From Lepidurus packardi (lineage: Eukaryota; Arthropoda; Branchiopoda; Notostraca; Triopsidae), in assembly GCA_023053545.1 (NCBI GenBank), contig JAKZAN010000025.1:62001-126000 (forward strand): a stretch of 64,000 nt of DNA, read 5' to 3'. Under the pieces are notes generated by a model. It was given only the letters and a program-made list of their open reading frames with translations. It was not told the origin of the DNA and did not search any database. The first letter of the stretch is position 1. Every line of letters starts with the position of its first letter. Shown one piece after another: positions 1 through 12,700 of this stretch. Made by a program: the position numbers and the translations under genes.

Positions 1-2494
1 CGGTGTACTGCTCAGCCAAGAGTACTGAAGGTTGGACTTTGTATAATAGCGTGCAAATAGCCATGTGGTCTGGTGGCTGAGTTTCTTCGCCGGCTCCTGT
101 TGGTGCGCGCGATAGGGCATCTGCGACAACATTGGCTTTTCCTTTTCTGTGCTGGAAGGTAATGTCATATTCCTGAAGAGCAAGAACCCACCGGCTAAAT
201 TTTGCATTGACCTCCTGTTTGTGAAAGAGGTAGGTGACCGCGGTATTATCCGTGATGACCTTAAAGGGCCGACCAAAAATATAGGACCTCCACTTCGTAA
301 CGGCCCAAACCACGGCAAGACATTCCAGTTCATTACTGTGGTATCGAGATTCCGGATCCGAGAGTCTTCTGCTAATATAGGCAATGGTGAATTCTTCGTT
401 ACCCTGTCGTTGTACTAGAACGGCGCCAAGCCCTTCGTAACTGGCATCCGTATGGATTTCAATCTCCCGTTCCTCTTGGAAATGGTTTAAAATCGGGGCG
501 GTACGTAGAGCCTGTTTTAAGTGAAGGAATGATGCGCTGCTTTGCTCCGTCCAGGTCCAAGTCGTTGCCTTTTTTAACAGACCATACAGGGGACGGGCTA
601 TGGCGGCGAAACCCCGGATAAAGCGCCTATAATATCCCAGCATGCCAAGAAACCGCCTGAGTTGTCTGAGGTTACTAGGTTGGGGATAGTTTATAATGGC
701 TTCAGCCCTCTGGGAATCCGGGCCAATCCCATGGCAGTTAACGCGATGCCCTAGGAACACGACTTCCGGACGAGCAAAGGTGCATTTGTCCAGGTTTAGT
801 GTAAGATTCGAATGTCGTATAGCTTCTAATACCAGTCGTAGTCTATCCTGATGTTCCGAAAAGGTACGCCCAAAGATGAGTATGTCATCTAAGTATACTA
901 GACAGTGAGACCATTTGAGTCCCGCAAGTACTCGGTCCATCAGACGCTGGAAAGTGGCCGGGGCATTACACAATCCGAAAGGCATCCGTTGAAATTCGTA
1001 AAGCCCATCGGGAGTAACGAAAGCCGTTTTCTCCCGGTCTGAGGGGTTGACCGTTACCTGCCAGTACCCACTAGCCAGATCCAAAGATGTAAAGAAGACG
1101 GCGTTTCCAATTCGATCAAGAATGTCGTCAATACGTGGAAGGGGGTAAACGTCCTTCTTCGTGATACTGTTTAGTCGTCGATAGTCTACACAGAACCGTA
1201 GTTCGCCATTTTTCTTTTTGACAAGCACGACGGGAGAAGACCATGGACTGGTAGAAGGAGTAATGATGCCTGCGTCCAACATCTTGGTGACTTGTTCTGA
1301 AATGATTTGTCGTTCTGCAGCGGATACCCGTCGAGGAGGAACATGCAAGGGAATTGGTTGTTCCGTGTGGATCTGATGATCGACCAAACTTGTACCTTGC
1401 AGAGGTTTGTCGGAGGTTGCAAAACATTGAGAGTATGAATTCAGAAGGTCTGACAACTCTCGTCTCTGGTCCTGGCTTAAAGTTTCCCCGAACTGAGTGT
1501 CGTTAAACGGGAGAGTGGAATTACTTGAAGAACGGTGGTTTACGGTAGCTACTGTCCCCTGGCTACCGGGAGAGTCAATGGGGACCGAGACCGATTGCGG
1601 AGAGCTAGCTAGCCCTAGTTTTGTATGGGGGTGGATGGTCAAACGGTGTTTTCCAATATTGAGAACGGGAACAAAGGTCTTTCCATTCTTAGCTTGTAGG
1701 AGGCTCGACGGGGTAATCCATTCGTCGCCTGGGTTGGCCTTAAGGACCGCTGCTGCTATAATGGTATTTGGAGAGTTTCTAGGGACATAAGCTGGTACAA
1801 AACACAGTGAACCCGGAGGAATAACGGCCGTTTCGGAAGACCTGAGCACACCTAAGAACCCTTCGGAATGATCGTCCATAACCTGAAAATCTTGAAGAAA
1901 TGATTTTTCCGAACTAGGAGCCGATTTTTCAAGGGTTTTGCAGGGAGCAACTGTGGTTTCTATTTTAGGTGGGGCATACAGTACATGTTTTGACAAGGTT
2001 TCTGCATCATACATTACTTTTATTTGTCCTTCGGAACTAAGGACACTGACATTTGCAACAGCCATCCAGTCTACACCGAGTATAACCGGGAAGGGGGCTT
2101 GATTAACTACTAAAAATTGATGCATACATGGACGGTTCAAGGTGGTCGGGGTGATTTCTAGCATAATTGTTCCTAATACTGGCACAACTCCATTCCCGGC
2201 GTCAGTTAGTGGAGTTCCAAAATATGGTTGGATCTCTGAATGCTGCGGCAGGGTACAAGCACAAATGAGGGAACACGAAGCGCCTGAATCGACAAGACCG
2301 GTTACCTGACCTACTCCCCCGACATCCAAGTGAATCACGGGTAAACCTATTCTTCGATCGGATATCGTTCCATCTACAGTAACCACGCTGGAGCCTTTAG
2401 GACTTACAGCCGGCCCTGCTCCTACAGGTCGGCTGAGGAGTTTTCCGATGTGGGTGGCACTCGAGTAGGGCAGTTCCGGGCAATGTGGCCAGCC
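1..2494 (-). CDS. pol: Gypsy Pol polyprotein (protease, RT, RNase H), partial
   Basis: Retrotransposon polyprotein that processes Gag-Pol and copies the element RNA into DNA. Counting from the first open codon at 2494, the aspartic protease motif LVDSGAS lies near residue 69, the reverse transcriptase catalytic YLDD near residue 534 (about position 895), the RNase H start motif HTDAS near 683 and the RNase H end DALSR near 792. I read this frame from 2494 to the window edge without finding a stop. The frame is -1 relative to gag and overlaps its last codons by about 70 nt, so Pol is probably made by -1 frameshifting; I saw no textbook slippery heptamer. There is no ATG-led start, as expected for a fusion product. 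Integrase should follow outside the window. Confidence 0.95.
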
Positions 2495-3504
2495 TTATCG
2501 CATCGGAAACATACAATGGATTCTTGTAGATTTCGAGGCGAATTGTTTCGATTTCGGCAGTCGCGGGCGATGTGCCCTTCTCGACCACACTGATAGCAAG
2601 TCGGCCGGCGGGACGGTTGCCGATTGTGCTCCGACTTCTGAGTTCGCATGGTTTGCTCTAGGGAACTCATACGGGTAAGTAGCTGCTCGATTGTAGCCGG
2701 CAGGGTATCTGACGTAGGTGAGCTGGGTTTGACTTGGGGACTAACGGGCGGGTATAACGGTAATGGGCTCAATGCAGAATTTCGAGGGGGAAGTGTCGAC
2801 TCCTGCACGGAGGTGACGGGCGCGATAGGAGCGTTATAGCTACAAGTCGTAGTTTCGACGTGGTTGATTAAATCAATGAAGCTGTCCACTGTGTTTGGTC
2901 GTCTGGCCATAACAGCCGCAGCTACATCAGGTCGTCGTAATCCGCGGGCGAGACGCTCAATTTGTTCTTTTTCTTTTAGTTGGATTGGGCAGCGTTCGCA
3001 AAGTCGTAGTTTATCGTATAAATAACTTGCGGTACTCTCCCCTGCTTGTTGGACCCGGGCCTGAATTTTTGCGCTCCATTGTTCTAACGAGAGTGGCCTT
3101 CCAAACGCCTTTTGTAGAGCTATTTTCCAGTCATCCCAGTTTTTACAAGCGCCGCCGCGCGAGTCGTTCCAGTGGACAACAGGACCCGCGATCTTACTCA
3201 GGGCGGCTCGTAAATGCTGCTCCGGTGTCCAGCCTTCTACTTTCCCTATTCGAGAGAGGGTTTCAGCCCAATGCTCCACGTCCTCCTCGGGGCCGCCGGA
3301 AAAGATCGCCATGGTAGCAAGGCTCTGGCTGCTGATTTTCCCAGGTAGTGGTGGATTAGTCGTCTGTTTCGTTAATGCGTCCAATACGGCTTGTTGTGAG
3401 GCCAAAAAACTCCTCATCAGGCGTGTGGTGGGAAAACTTCCTTCCCCAGCATCTTCCTCCATCTGGTGGGCTGCTGCTGCCGTTGGGGTTGGTGACGTGG
3501 TCAT
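2422..3504 (-). CDS. gag: Gypsy Gag protein with two CCHC zinc knuckles
   Basis: A 360-residue structural protein that would form the particle and bind element RNA. The Ala/Thr/Ser-rich N-terminus precedes a retrotransposon-Gag (capsid) region at about residues 65-215, with Trp-rich helices around WAETLSRIG and the family-typical segment near LRLCERCP. A proline/serine linker follows, then two CX2CX4HX4C nucleocapsid knuckles: C303-C306-H311-C316 and C332-C335-H340-C345. The chosen ATG gives a full-length domain and lies about 240 nt downstream of the primer site. The TAG stop is at 2424-2422 and pol overlaps the 3' end in the -1 frame. Nothing is broken. Confidence 0.95.
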   Translation of the reverse strand: MTTSPTPTAAAAHQMEEDAGEGSFPTTRLMRSFLASQQAVLDALTKQTTNPPLPGKISSQSLATMAIFSGGPEEDVEHWAETLSRIGKVEGWTPEQHLRAALSKIAGPVVHWNDSRGGACKNWDDWKIALQKAFGRPLSLEQWSAKIQARVQQAGESTASYLYDKLRLCERCPIQLKEKEQIERLARGLRRPDVAAAVMARRPNTVDSFIDLINHVETTTCSYNAPIAPVTSVQESTLPPRNSALSPLPLYPPVSPQVKPSSPTSDTLPATIEQLLTRMSSLEQTMRTQKSEHNRQPSRRPTCYQCGREGHIARDCRNRNNSPRNLQESIVCFRCDKAGHIARNCPTRVPPTSENSSADL

Positions 3505-3742
3505 TTTGGATGATTCTGGACGGTGGAGTTAGCTTTCTTGAAAGGAATAAGGGTTGTTCGCCAAGGTTCCAGCAAGCAGGACTATAAAGGGACTGTGATC
3601 TGTTTCCAAAGCAATTTAAGACGCTCGCCACATGGTCAGCTTTGTACGTTTTTTCAAGATCCAATACAGAACCCTTTAATGCCAGGACTCTTGCTACCTG
3701 TTTTAAGAGATTGTCGCTACTGACCACCGATGAATCTATCCA

Positions 3743-3761
3743 AATCCCACTTCTGACACCA
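3743..3761 (-). promoter_or_regulatory. Primer binding site for tRNA-Leu
   Basis: On the plus strand this reads AATCCCACTTCTGACACCA, which from memory equals the 3' acceptor end (with CCA) of animal tRNA-Leu. The reverse-oriented element therefore carries its complement, TGGTGTCAGAAGTGGGATT, 4 nt inside the LTR edge, where minus-strand DNA synthesis would be primed. Confidence 0.9.
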
Positions 3762-3765
3762 AATT

Positions 3766-4003
3766 TGTCACGGATGGTTTTTTTTCAATACTGTATTTCT
3801 TTGCTTGGTCTAAAACCCAACTGCCTCGTCTGTACATTGGCGTATCTTTTTATACCACTTGGCGACCCCTTTCTTAGCGAACATGCTTCTTTCAACGTTT
3901 GTCCTTCATTGACCTGACCTTGCCATTCTCCAAGAATCCGCCACTTACTCCCAAACATGCAAATTAACCAAGACCAACGTTTTCAAAAGGGTCATTCGCT
4001 ACA
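3766..4003 (-). repeat. 5' LTR of the gypsy element
   Basis: About 238 bp. Read on the minus strand it begins TGTAGCGAATG and ends CCGTGACA, the usual TG...CA borders. The inner border is fixed by the primer site 4 nt away. The outer border is fixed by the abrupt return to satellite sequence at 4004. The 3' LTR is not in the window, so exact identity between LTRs cannot be tested. Confidence 0.85.
3846..3854 (-). promoter_or_regulatory. TATA box in the LTR
   Basis: On the minus strand the LTR contains GGTATAAAAAGATACG, a strong TATA box in the central LTR. It would drive leftward transcription of gag-pol, with a start expected about 30 bp downstream, still inside the LTR. Confidence 0.7.
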
Positions 4004-7000
4004 TTATATTATATTATTTGCATGCAAAAAACGAAATTTCGACATTTGAAGAAAGCACAGTTAAGGCAATCTAATTTTGTCGTTTTTATCAATTATTATA
4101 TTATATTATTTTCATGCAAAAAACGAAATTTCGACATTTGAAGAAAGCACAGTTAAGGCAATCTAATTTTGTCGTTTTTATCAATTATTATATTATATTA
4201 TTTGCATGCAAAAAACGAAATTTCGACATTTGAAGAAAGCACAGTTAAGGCAATCTAATTTTGTCGTTTTTATCAATTATTATATTATATTATTTGCATG
4301 CAAAAAACGAAATTTCGACATTTGAAGAAAGCACAGTTAAGGCAATCTAATTTTGTCGTTTTTATCAATTATTATATTATATTATTTGCATGCAAAAAAC
4401 GAAATTTCGACATTTGAAGAAAGCACAGTTAAGGCAATCTAATTTTGTCGTTTTTATCAATTATTATATTATATTATTTGCATGCAAAAAACGAAATTTC
4501 GACATTTGAAGAAAGCACAGTTAAGGCAATCTAATTTTGTCGTTTTTATCAATTATTATATTATATTATTTGCATGCAAAAAACGAAATTTCGACATTTG
4601 AAGAAAGCACAGTTAAGGCAATCTAATTTTGTCGTTTTTATCAATTATTATATTATATTATTTGCATGCAAAAAACCGAAAGGCATTTAAAGTACGCGAA
4701 ATCAATACATAGATATAAACGAAATTTCGACATTTGAAGAAAGCACAGTTAAGGCAATCTAATTTTGTCGTTTTTATCAATTATTATATTATATTATTTG
4801 CATGCAAAAAACGAAATTTCGACATTTGAAGAAAGCACAGTTAAGGCAATCTAATTTTGTCGTTTTTATCAATTATTATATTATATTATTTGCATGCAAA
4901 AAACGAAATTTCGACATTTGAAGAAAGCACAGTTAAGGCAATCTAATTTTGTCGTTTTTATCAATTATTATATTATATTATTTGCATGCAAAAAACGAAA
5001 TTTCGACATTTGAAGAAAGCACAGTTAAGGCAATCTAATTTTGTCGTTTTTATCAATTATTATATTATATTATTTGCATGCAAAAAACCGAAAGGCATTT
5101 AAAGTACGCGAAATCAATACATAGATATAAACGAAATTTCGACATTTGAAGAAAGCACAGTTAAGCCAATCTAATTTTGTCGTTTTTATCAATTATTATA
5201 TTATATTATTTGCATGCAAAAAACGAAATTTCGACATTTGAAGAAAGCACAGTTAAGGCAATCTAATTTTGTCGTTTTTATCAATTATTATATTATATTA
5301 TTTGCATGCAAAAAACGAAATTTCGACATTTGAAGAAAGCACAGTTAAGGCAATCTAATTTTGTCGTTTTTATCAATTATTATATTATATTATTTGCATG
5401 CAAAAAACGAAATTTCGACATTTGAAGAAAGCAGAGTTAAGGCAATCTAATTTTGTCGTTTTTATCAATTATTATATTATATTATTTGCATGCAAAAAAC
5501 GAAATTTCGACATTTGAAGAAAGCACAGTTAAGGCAATCTAATTTTGTCGTTTTTATCAATTATTATATTATATTATTTGCATGCAAAAAACCGAAAGGC
5601 ATTTAAAGTACGCGAAATCAATACATAGATATAAACGAAATTTCGACATTTGAAGAAAGCACAGTTAAGGCAATCTAATTTTGTCGTTTTTATCAATTAT
5701 TATATTATATTATTTGCATGCAAAAAACGAAATTTCGACATTTGAAGAAAGCACAGTTAAGGCAATCTAATTTTGTCGTTTTTATCAATTATTATATTAT
5801 ATTATTTGCATGCAAAAAACGAAATTTCGACATTTGAAGAAAGCACAGTTAAGGCAATCTAATTTTGTCGTTTTTATCAATTATTATATTATATTATTTG
5901 CATGCAAAAAACGAAATTTCGACATTTGAAGAAAGCACAGTTAAGGCAATCTAATTTTGTCGTTTTTATCAATTATTATATTATATTATTTGCATGCAAA
6001 AAACGAAATTTCGACATTTGAAGAAAGCACAGTTAAGGCAATCTAATTTTGTCGTTTTTATCAATTATTATATTATATTATTTGCATGCAAAAAACGAAA
6101 TTTCGACATTTGAAGAAAGCAGAGTTAAGGCAATCTAATTTTGTCGTTTTTATCAATTATTATATTATATTATTTGCATGCAAAAAACGAAATTTCGACA
6201 TTTGAAGAAAGCACAGTTAAGGCAATCTAATTTTGTCGTTTTTATCAATTATTATATTATATTATTTGCATGCAAAAAACCGAAAGGCATTTAAAGTACG
6301 CGAAATCAATACATAGATATAAACGAAATTTCGACATTTGAAGAAAGCACAGTTAAGGCAATCTAATTTTGTCGTTTTTATCAATTATTATATTATATTA
6401 TTTGCATGCAAAAAACGAAATTTCGACATTTGAAGAAAGCACAGTTAAGGCAATCTAATTTTGTCGTTTTTATCAATTATTATATTATATTATTTGCATG
6501 CAAAAAACGAAATTTCGACATTTGAAGAAAGCACAGTTAAGGCAATCTAATTTTGTCGTTTTTATCAATTATTATATTATATTATTTGCATGCAAAAAAC
6601 GAAATTTCGACATTTGAAGAAAGCACAGTTAAGGCAATCTAATTTTGTCGTTTTTATCAATTATTATATTATATTATTTGCATGCAAAAAACGAAATTTC
6701 GACATTTGAAGAAAGCACAGTTAAGGCAATCTAATTTTGTCGTTTTTATCAATTATTATATTATATTATTTGCATGCAAAAAACGAAATTTCGACATTTG
6801 AAGAAAGCACAGTTAAGGCAATCTAATTTTGTCGTTTTTATCAATTATTATATTATATTATTTGCATGCAAAAAACGAAATTTCGACATTTGAAGAAAGC
6901 ACAGTTAAGGCAATCTAATTTTGTCGTTTTTATCAATTATTATATTATATTATTTGCATGCAAAAAACGAAATTTCGACATTTGAAGAAAGCACAGTTAA

Positions 7001-9719
7001 GGCAATCTAATTTTGTCGTTTTTATCAATTATTATATTATATTATTTGCATGCAAAAAACGAAATTTCGACATTTGAAGAAAGCACAGTTAAGGCAATCT
7101 AATTTTGTCGTTTTTATCAATTATTATATTATATTATTTGCATGCAAAAAACGAAATTTCGACATTTGAAGAAAGCACAGTTAAGGCAATCTAATTTTGT
7201 CGTTTTTATCAATTATTATATTATATTATTTGCATGCAAAAAACGAAATTTCGACATTTGAAGAAAGCACAGTTAAGGCAATCTAATTTTGTCGTTTTTA
7301 TCAATTATTATATTATATTATTTGCATGCAAAAAACCGAAAGGCATTTAAAGTACGCGAAATCAATACATAGATATAAACGAAATTTCGACATTTGAAGA
7401 AAGCACAGTTAAGGCAATCTAATTTTGTCGTTTTTATCAATTATTATATTATATTATTTGCATGCAAAAAACGAAATTTCGACATTTGAAGAAAGCACAG
7501 TTAAGGCAATCTAATTTTGTCGTTTTTATCAATTATTATATTATATTATTTGCATGCAAAAAACGAAATTTCGACATTTGAAGAAAGCACAGTTAAGGCA
7601 ATCTAATTTTGTCGTTTTTATCAATTATTATATTATATTATTTGCATGCAAAAAACGAAATTTCGACATTTGAAGAAAGCACAGTTAAGGCAATCTAATT
7701 TTGTCGTTTTTATCAATTATTATATTATATTATTTGCATGCAAAAAACGAAATTTCGACATTTGAAGAAAGCACAGTTAAGGCAATCTAATTTTGTCGTT
7801 TTTATCAATTATTATATTATATTATTTGCATGCAAAAAACCGAAAGGCATTTAAAGTACACGAAATCAATACATAGATATAAACGAAATTTCGACATTTG
7901 AAGAAAGCACAGTTAAGGCAATCTAATTTTGTCGTTTTTATCAATTATTATATTATATTATTTGCATGCAAAAAACGAAATTTCGACATTTGAAGAAAGC
8001 ACAGTTAAGGCAATCTAATTTTGTCGTTTTTATCAATTATTATATTATATTATTTGCATGCAAAAAACGAAATTTCGACATTTGAAGAAAGCACAGTTAA
8101 GGCAATCTAATTTTGTCGTTTTTATCAATTATTATATTATATTATTTGCATGCAAAAAACGAAATTTCGACATTTGAAGAAAGCACAGTTAAGGCAATCT
8201 AATTTTGTCGTTTTTATCAATTATTATATTATATTATTTGCATGCAAAAAACGAAATTTCGACATTTGAAGAAAGCACAGTTAAGGCAATCTAATTTTGT
8301 CGTTTTTATCAATTATTATATTATATTATTTGCATGCAAAAAACGAAATTTCGACATTTGAAGAAAGCACAGTTAAGGCAATCTAATTTTGTCGTTTTTA
8401 TCAATTATTATATTATATTATTTGCATGCAAAAAACGAAATTTCGACATTTGAAGAAAGCACAGTTAAGGCAATCTAATTTTGTCGTTTTTATCAATTAT
8501 TATATTATATTATTTGCATGCAAAAAACGAAATTTCGACATTTGAAGAAAGCACAGTTAAGGCAATCTAATTTTGTCGTTTTTATCAATTATTATATTAT
8601 ATTATTTGCATGCAAAAAACGAAATTTCGACATTTGAAGAAAGCACAGTTAAGGCAATCTAATTTTGTCGTTTTTATCAATTATTATATTATATTATTTG
8701 CATGCAAAAAACGAAATTTCGACATTTGAAGAAAGCACAGTTAAGGCAATCTAATTTTGTCGTTTTTATCAATTATTATATTATATTATTTGCATTCAAA
8801 AAACCGAAAGGCATTTAAAGTACGCGAAATCAATACATAGATATAAACGAAATTTCGACATTTGAAGAAAGCACAGTTAAGGCAATCTAATTTTGTCGTT
8901 TTTATCAATTATTATATTATATTATTTGCATGCAAAAAACGAAATTTCGACATTTGAAGAAAGCACAGTTAAGGCAATCTAATTTTGTCGTTTTTATCAA
9001 TTATTATATTATATTATTTGCATGCAAAAAACGAAATTTCGACATTTGAAGAAAGCACAGTTAAGGCAATCTAATTTTGTCGTTTTTATCAATTATTATA
9101 TTATATTATTTGCATGCAAAAAACGAAATTTCGACATTTGAAGAAAGCACAGTTAAGGCAATCTAATTTTGTCGTTTTTATCAATTATTATATTATATTA
9201 TTTGCATGCAAAAAACGAAATTTCGACATTTGAAGAAAGCACAGTTAAGGCAATCTAATTTTGTCGTTTTTATCAATTATTATATTATATTATTTGCATG
9301 CAAAAAACCGAAAGGCATTTAAAGTACGCGAAATCAATACATAGATATAAACGAAATTTCGACATTTGAAGAAAGCACAGTTAAGGCAATCTAATTTTGT
9401 CGTTTTTATCAATTATTATATTATATTATTTGCATGCAAAAAACGAAATTTCGACATTTGAAGAAAGCACAGTTAAGGCAATCTAATTTTGTCGTTTTTA
9501 TCAATTATTATATTATATTATTTGCATGCAAAAAACGAAATTTCGACATTTGAAGAAAGCACAGTTAAGGCAATCTAATTTTGTCGTTTTTATCAATTAT
9601 TATATTATATTATTTGCATGCAAAAAACGAAATTTCGACATTTGAAGAAAGCACAGTTAAGGCAATCTAATTTTGTCGTTTTTATCAATTATTATATTAT
9701 ATTATTTGCATGCAAAAAA

Positions 9720-12700
9720 CCGAAAGGCATTTAAAGTACACGAAATCAATACATAGATATAAACGAAATTTCGACATTTGAAGAAAGCACAGTTAAGGCA
9801 ATCTAATTTTGTCGTTTTTATCAATTATTATATTATATTATTTGCATGCAAAAAACGAAATTTCGACATTTGAAGAAAGCACAGTTAAGGCAATCTAATT
9901 TTGTCGTTTTTATCAATTATTATATTATATTATTTGCATGCAAAAAACGAAATTTCGACATTTGAAGAAAGCACAGTTAAGGCAATCTAATTTTGTCGTT
10001 TTTATCAATTATTATATTATATTATTTGCATGCAAAAAACGAAATTTCGACATTTGAAGAAAGCACAGTTAAGGCAATCTAATTTTGTCGTTTTTATCAA
10101 TTATTATATTATATTATTTGCATGCAAAAAACGAAATTTCGACATTTGAAGAAAGCACAGTTAAGGCAATCTAATTTTGTCGTTTTTATCAATTATTATA
10201 TTATATTATTTGCATGCAAAAAACGAAATTTCGACATTTGAAGAAAGCACAGTTAAGGCAATCTAATTTTGTCGTTTTTATCAATTATTATATTATATTA
10301 TTTGCATGCAAAAAACGAAATTTCGACATTTGAAGAAAGCACAGTTAAGGCAATCTAATTTTGTCGTTTTTATCAATTATTATATTATATTATTTGCATG
10401 CAAAAAACGAAATTTCGACATTTGAAGAAAGCACAGTTAAGGCAATCTAATTTTGTCGTTTTTATCAATTATTATATTATATTATTTGCATGCAAAAAAC
10501 GAAATTTCGACATTTGAAGAAAGCACAGTTAAGGCAATCTAATTTTGTCGTTTTTATCAATTATTATATTATATTATTTGCATGCAAAAAACGAAATTTC
10601 GACATTTGAAGAAAGCACAGTTAAGGCAATCTAATTTTGTCGTTTTTATCAATTATTATATTATATTATTTGCATTCAAAAAACCGAAAGGCATTTAAAG
10701 TACGCGAAATCAATACATAGATATAAACGAAATTTCGACATTTGAAGAAAGCACAGTTAAGGCAATCTAATTTTGTCGTTTTTATCAATTATTATATTAT
10801 ATTATTTGCATGCAAAAAACGAAATTTCGACATTTGAAGAAAGCACAGTTAAGGCAATCTAATTTTGTCGTTTTTATCAATTATTATATTATATTATTTG
10901 CATGCAAAAAACGAAATTTCGACATTTGAAGAAAGCACAGTTAAGGCAATCTAATTTTGTCGTTTTTATCAATTATTATATTATATTATTTGCATGCAAA
11001 AAACGAAATTTCGACATTTGAAGAAAGCACAGTTAAGGCAATCTAATTTTGTCGTTTTTATCAATTATTATATTATATTATTTGCATGCAAAAAACGAAA
11101 TTTCGACATTTGAAGAAAGCACAGTTAAGGCAATCTAATTTTGTCGTTTTTATCAATTATTATATTATATTATTTGCATGCAAAAAACCGAAAGGCATTT
11201 AAAGTACGCGAAATCAATACATAGATATAAACGAAATTTCGACATTTGAAGAAAGCACAGTTAAGGCAATCTAATTTTGTCGTTTTTATCAATTATTATA
11301 TTATATTATTTGCATGCAAAAAACGAAATTTCGACATTTGAAGAAAGCACAGTTAAGGCAATCTAATTTTGTCGTTTTTATCAATTATTATATTATATTA
11401 TTTGCATTCAAAAAACCGAAAGGCATTTAAAGTACGCGAAATCAATACATAGATATAAACGAAATTTCGACATTTGAAGAAAGCACAGTTAAGGCAATCT
11501 AATTTTGTCGTTTTTATCAATTATTATATTATATTATTTGCATGCAAAAAACGAAATTTCGACATTTGAAGAAAGCACAGTTAAGGCAATCTAATTTTGT
11601 CGTTTTTATCAATTATTATATTATATTATTTGCATGCAAAAAACGAAATTTCGACATTTGAAGAAAGCACAGTTAAGGCAATCTAATTTTGTCGTTTTTA
11701 TCAATTATTATATTATATTATTTGCATGCAAAAAACGAAATTTCGACATTTGAAGAAAGCACAGTTAAGGCAATCTAATTTTGTCGTTTTTATCAATTAT
11801 TATATTATATTATTTGCATGCAAAAAACGAAATTTCGACATTTGAAGAAAGCACAGTTAAGGCAATCTAATTTTGTCGTTTTTATCAATTATTATATTAT
11901 ATTATTTGCATGCAAAAAACGAAATTTCGACATTTGAAGAAAGCACAGTTAAGGCAATCTAATTTTGTCGTTTTTATCAATTATTATATTATATTATTTG
12001 CATGCAAAAAACGAAATTTCGACATTTGAAGAAAGCACAGTTAAGGCAATCTAATTTTGTCGTTTTTATCAATTATTATATTATATTATTTGCATGCAAA
12101 AAACCGAAAGGCATTTAAAGTACGCGAAATCAATACATAGATATAAACGAAATTTCGACATTTGAAGAAAGCACAGTTAAGGCAATCTAATTTTGTCGTT
12201 TTTATCAATTATTATATTATATTATTTGCATGCAAAAAACGAAATTTCGACATTTGAAGAAAGCACAGTTAAGGCAATCTAATTTTGTCGTTTTTATCAA
12301 TTATTATATTATATTATTTGCATGCAAAAAACGAAATTTCGACATTTGAAGAAAGCACAGTTAAGGCAATCTAATTTTGTCGTTTTTATCAATTATTATA
12401 TTATATTATTTGCATGCAAAAAACGAAATTTCGACATTTGAAGAAAGCACAGTTAAGGCAATCTAATTTTGTCGTTTTTATCAATTATTATATTATATTA
12501 TTTGCATGCAAAAAACGAAATTTCGACATTTGAAGAAAGCACAGTTAAGGCAATCTAATTTTGTCGTTTTTATCAATTATTATATTATATTATTTGCATT
12601 CAAAAAACCGAAAGGCATTTAAAGTACGCGAAATCAATACATAGATATAAACGAAATTTCGACATTTGAAGAAAGCACAGTTAAGCCAATCTAATTTTGT

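Larger units (their letters stand above)
1..4003 (-). mobile_element. Ty3/gypsy LTR retrotransposon, 5' portion
   Basis: Reading leftward, the order is 5' LTR (4003-3766), primer binding site, gag, then pol with protease, reverse transcriptase and RNase H. The integrase and 3' LTR lie beyond position 1. Gag and the visible pol are free of stops in their own frames, so the copy looks young and potentially autonomous. It sits inside the satellite: the base after the LTR (4004) continues in satellite phase. The target duplication cannot be checked because the other end is outside the window. The PR-RT-RNaseH order and CCHC Gag are diagnostic of Ty3/gypsy. Confidence 0.96.

Noticed and set aside
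149-3917. Plus-strand and alternative minus-strand frames over the gypsy element
   Set aside because: They are shadows of gag and pol in the wrong frame or strand.
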